A stretch of 64,000 bases of DNA, taken from positions 143,836 to 207,835 of the forward strand of contig NZ_SOHJ01000007.1 of NCBI RefSeq assembly GCF_004403185.1, given 5' to 3'. The notes under the pieces are model-generated. The model was not told where the DNA came from. It saw nothing but the letters and a program-made list of their open reading frames with translations, and ran no database searches. The stretch is from Cryobacterium suzukii. GTDB lineage: Bacteria > Actinomycetota > Actinomycetes > Actinomycetales > Microbacteriaceae. The translations under genes were made by a program, and so were the position numbers. Of the stretch, positions 61,702 to 64,000 are shown piece after piece (within the stretch, counting starts at the first letter, position 1; every line of letters starts with the position of its first letter).

Positions 61702-64000
61702 GTGGTGCAAGTAACCGAGGTTCCGGCCGGCTCGGCCCAATCATGGCGGCGTTCTTTTCATGGCGTTCTTGGCGGCCTGCTCGGGTTCGTCGCCATGAGC
61801 ACGGCGGCGGGCGTTCTGGTCGCCGTGTCGGTGGCCCCGGTCGTGGCGCTCTCGGGCATAGCTGCGACCAACACGATCTCGGTGTTCGAGAATTTGCCGG
61901 GTTACGTCAGCATCGAGCCCCTGTCGCAGAAGAGTGACATCTTTGCCACCCGCAGTGATGGGACGTTCGAACTGCTCGCCTCGTTCTACGATCAGAACCG
62001 CATCGAGGTGAGTTGGGATGCGATCGGCCAGTTTGCGAAGGATGCCGCAGTGTCGGGAGAAGACCCCCGATTCTACGAGCATGGCGGGGTTGATCTGCAG
62101 GGCACCCTGCGGGCCACGGCCACCACTGTGGCCGGGGGAAACACGCAGGGTGGGTCATCGATCACGCAGCAGTATGTGAAGAATGTGCTCGTGCAGAAGT
62201 GCGAGCTGCTCACCGATAAGCGGGCACACGACGCGTGCTACAGCGCGGCGACCGAGACCACGCCAGATCGCAAACTCAAGGAGATGCGGCTCGCCATCGG
62301 GGTCGAGAAGAAGTACAACAAGCACGACATATTGCAGCAATACTTCAACATCACCGGCTTCGGCGGCACGGTCTACGGCATCGAGGCCGCAGCCAATTAT
62401 TATTTCAACACCACCGCGGCTAACCTCACCCTGACGCAGGCGGCGAGCCTGGTCGCGATCGTGAACAACCCGGTGAAGTTTCAGCTCGACAAGCCTGCGA
62501 GCGAGACCAATGGGGCCGCAAACGGTTACGCGGCCAACAAGCAACGCCGCGACTACATTCTGCGCGAGATGCTGCGTTACAAGAAGATCACGAATTCCGA
62601 CTACGACGCCGCCGTCGCGTTACCGGTCGAACCCGTGATCACCGAACCGAGCACGGGCTGCCAGACTGCCGCCGCCAACGCGTTCTTCTGCGACTATGTG
62701 ACCAAGATTCTGCAGAACGATCCCACCTTCGGCACGGATGCTGCCACTCGTATGCTCAACTTTCGGCGCGGTGGTTACGACGTTTACACGACCCTCGACC
62801 TCGATGTACAGAACGCGGCCGTGACCGCCATGAATCAGCAGGTGCCCAAGGTCTACGCCGGCGGTGACGTGGGCGCGGTGATCACGAGCGTGCAGGTCGG
62901 CACCGGTCGGGTGCTCGCCATGACCCAGAACAAGGACTACAGCCAGGACCCCATAGTGCAGGCGACCGGAGCCAACTACACCGGCATTAATTACGCCACC
63001 GACTTCGCCGAGGGCGGGTCGAGCGGGTTTCAACCCGGGTCGACCTATAAGGTCTTCACCCTGGCGGATTGGCTCACGGAGGGTCACTCGCTCAACGAAC
63101 GCGTCGATTCCCGGCGCAAGGCGAATTGGGGCACCTTCCAAGACAGCTGCCTGGGTCCTCAGAATTACGATAGGGACAAACCACCCTTCAACCCGCGCAA
63201 CGATGCAAACGAATCCGGCGCCAATTACAGCGCGCTGCAGGCCACCGTTGGCTCGATCAATACCGGTTTCATCGGAATGGCCAAGCGTCTGGACCTCTGC
63301 GGCATCCGCAAGACGGCTGAGGCATTCGGGGTGCACCGGGCCGACGGTAACCCGCTGTCGCAGTCCGCAGCAACCGTGATCGGAACCAATGAGGTTGCGC
63401 CGCTGACCATGGCCGTCGCTTTCGCCGGGATCGCCAACAAGGGCGTCACCTGTTCGCCGATTGCCATCGACCGCATCGTCGATCGCGGCGGCGTGGAGGT
63501 CGCAGTGCCGCCGTCGGCCTGCACGCAGTCGGTCGATTCGACGGTCGCGGCCGGCATGGCCTACGCGATGCATCGGGTAATGACGGGCGGCACCGGGCGG
63601 CAGTCCAACGCCAACACCGTGCCTGCGGTGCCGATGATCGGCAAGACCGGAACAACGGATGGCGCCAAAGACACCTGGATGAGCGGCGCCAGCACCAAGG
63701 TAGCCACGGTGGTCGCCGTGGTGAGTGTGACCGGAGCACTCAGTCAACGGCGACAGTTCTTTGGACGGGACCAGATCGCGACGGCCCGGCATCGCATGTG
63801 GCCGGTCGTGATGTCGGTCGTCAACGCCAAGTACGGCGGAGATGCCTTCGACGAACTTGCCCCCAAGTACATTCCACCGCCCGTGGTCGTGGCCCCGCCG
63901 GTCGCCCCGCCGGCGGCACCCGCACCGCCCGACGCGGTCCCCGCACCGCCCGACGCGGTCCCCGCCCCGCCGGACGCGGCCCCCGCCCCGCCCGACGCGG
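61702..64000 (+). CDS. Class A penicillin-binding protein (PBP1-like), 3' end outside window
   Basis: At least 766 residues. One anchor segment (LLGFVAMSTAAGVLVAVSVA region) comes first. The glycosyltransferase (GT51) domain has SGEDPRFYEHGGVDLQGTLR with the catalytic Glu, and GGSSITQQYVKN. The transpeptidase domain has SxxK in FQPGSTYKVFTLADW, SxN in TVGSINTGFIG and KTG in IGKTGTTDGAKDTWMSG. It builds and crosslinks peptidoglycan. The start is GTG 61702 (behind GGGGG) or an in-frame ATG at 61654. The C-terminus enters a Pro/Ala-rich repeat and is cut by the window edge. Confidence 0.93.
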   Translation, partial: MVQVTEVPAGSAQSWRRSFHGVLGGLLGFVAMSTAAGVLVAVSVAPVVALSGIAATNTISVFENLPGYVSIEPLSQKSDIFATRSDGTFELLASFYDQNRIEVSWDAIGQFAKDAAVSGEDPRFYEHGGVDLQGTLRATATTVAGGNTQGGSSITQQYVKNVLVQKCELLTDKRAHDACYSAATETTPDRKLKEMRLAIGVEKKYNKHDILQQYFNITGFGGTVYGIEAAANYYFNTTAANLTLTQAASLVAIVNNPVKFQLDKPASETNGAANGYAANKQRRDYILREMLRYKKITNSDYDAAVALPVEPVITEPSTGCQTAAANAFFCDYVTKILQNDPTFGTDAATRMLNFRRGGYDVYTTLDLDVQNAAVTAMNQQVPKVYAGGDVGAVITSVQVGTGRVLAMTQNKDYSQDPIVQATGANYTGINYATDFAEGGSSGFQPGSTYKVFTLADWLTEGHSLNERVDSRRKANWGTFQDSCLGPQNYDRDKPPFNPRNDANESGANYSALQATVGSINTGFIGMAKRLDLCGIRKTAEAFGVHRADGNPLSQSAATVIGTNEVAPLTMAVAFAGIANKGVTCSPIAIDRIVDRGGVEVAVPPSACTQSVDSTVAAGMAYAMHRVMTGGTGRQSNANTVPAVPMIGKTGTTDGAKDTWMSGASTKVATVVAVVSVTGALSQRRQFFGRDQIATARHRMWPVVMSVVNAKYGGDAFDELAPKYIPPPVVVAPPVAPPAAPAPPDAVPAPPDAVPAPPDAAPAPPDA
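63919..64000 (+). repeat. 21-bp tandem repeat encoding Pro-rich tail of the PBP
   Basis: Units beginning CCCGCACCGCCCGACGCGGT occur at 63919-63939 and 63940-63960, with two degenerate units to the edge (63961-63981, 63982-64000). They encode PAPPDAV-like heptads. The array probably continues past the window; such arrays vary in length between strains. Confidence 0.9.

Overview
The window is high-GC DNA from an actinobacterium, most likely a member of the Microbacteriaceae (Cryobacterium/Leifsonia-like). The basis is an HNH protein of the DUF222/13E12 family, Ku with a three-domain LigD, a maltokinase, a BTAD/SARP regulator, GTG and TTG starts, and the GGATGCC/GCATCCG word common inside genes. 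No rRNA, complete tRNA, CRISPR array or transposase was seen.

Region 1 (1 to about 16.4 kb) is accessory and partly decayed. Intact genes are an ECF sigma factor with a small membrane partner, an esterase, several GNAT acetyltransferases, a NarL-type two-component system, an isochorismatase, a membrane protein, an HXXEE protein, a Fic protein and a lipoprotein. Between them lie broken pieces of an acyltransferase, a second esterase copy (a 327-bp direct repeat), a cytidine deaminase, GNATs, a CoA-transferase-like protein, mraY and a DUF1801 protein.

Region 2 (16.4 to 29 kb) holds a HelD/HelR RNA polymerase motor, the DUF222-HNH protein, an S9 peptidase and a tightly overlapping jetA-jetB-jetC (Wadjet / Mks condensin) operon. 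The nuclease gene jetD is missing: the operon ends at a hairpin followed by an unrelated membrane protein.

Region 3 (29 to 44.6 kb) is housekeeping and stress metabolism. It has a GNAT, a small Cys-rich protein behind a CsoR-like palindrome, an FdhF/YdeP-type molybdoenzyme with a DUF6457 partner, an MFS-DUF427 pair, an aldo/keto reductase, a stand-alone LigD-type polymerase, a glutathionyl-hydroquinone-reductase-like protein, VOC and DUF1206 proteins, two PAP2 phosphatases, and the divergent ligD/ku non-homologous end-joining pair.

Region 4 (44.9 to 50.7 kb) has the maltokinase, a mini zinc-ribbon protein, a GNAT, an acyl-CoA synthetase, a dead pflA remnant and a UPF0114-SHOCT membrane protein.

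Region 5 (50.7 to 58.7 kb) is the most unusual: a SARP-type regulator, a stand-alone caspase-like (C14) protease, a thermolysin-like gluzincin, a protein fusing an alpha/beta hydrolase to a caspase domain with a Gly/Ala-rich tail, and a flotillin. Phased direct repeats just upstream of a -10 box precede the fusion gene, as expected for SARP control. I infer a co-regulated protease/lipase module, perhaps for defence or programmed death; this is not proven.

Region 6 (58.7 to 64 kb) has a lipoprotein/secreted-protein pair, a YbdK-like carboxylate-amine ligase and a class A penicillin-binding protein that runs off the right edge in a Pro-rich repeat.
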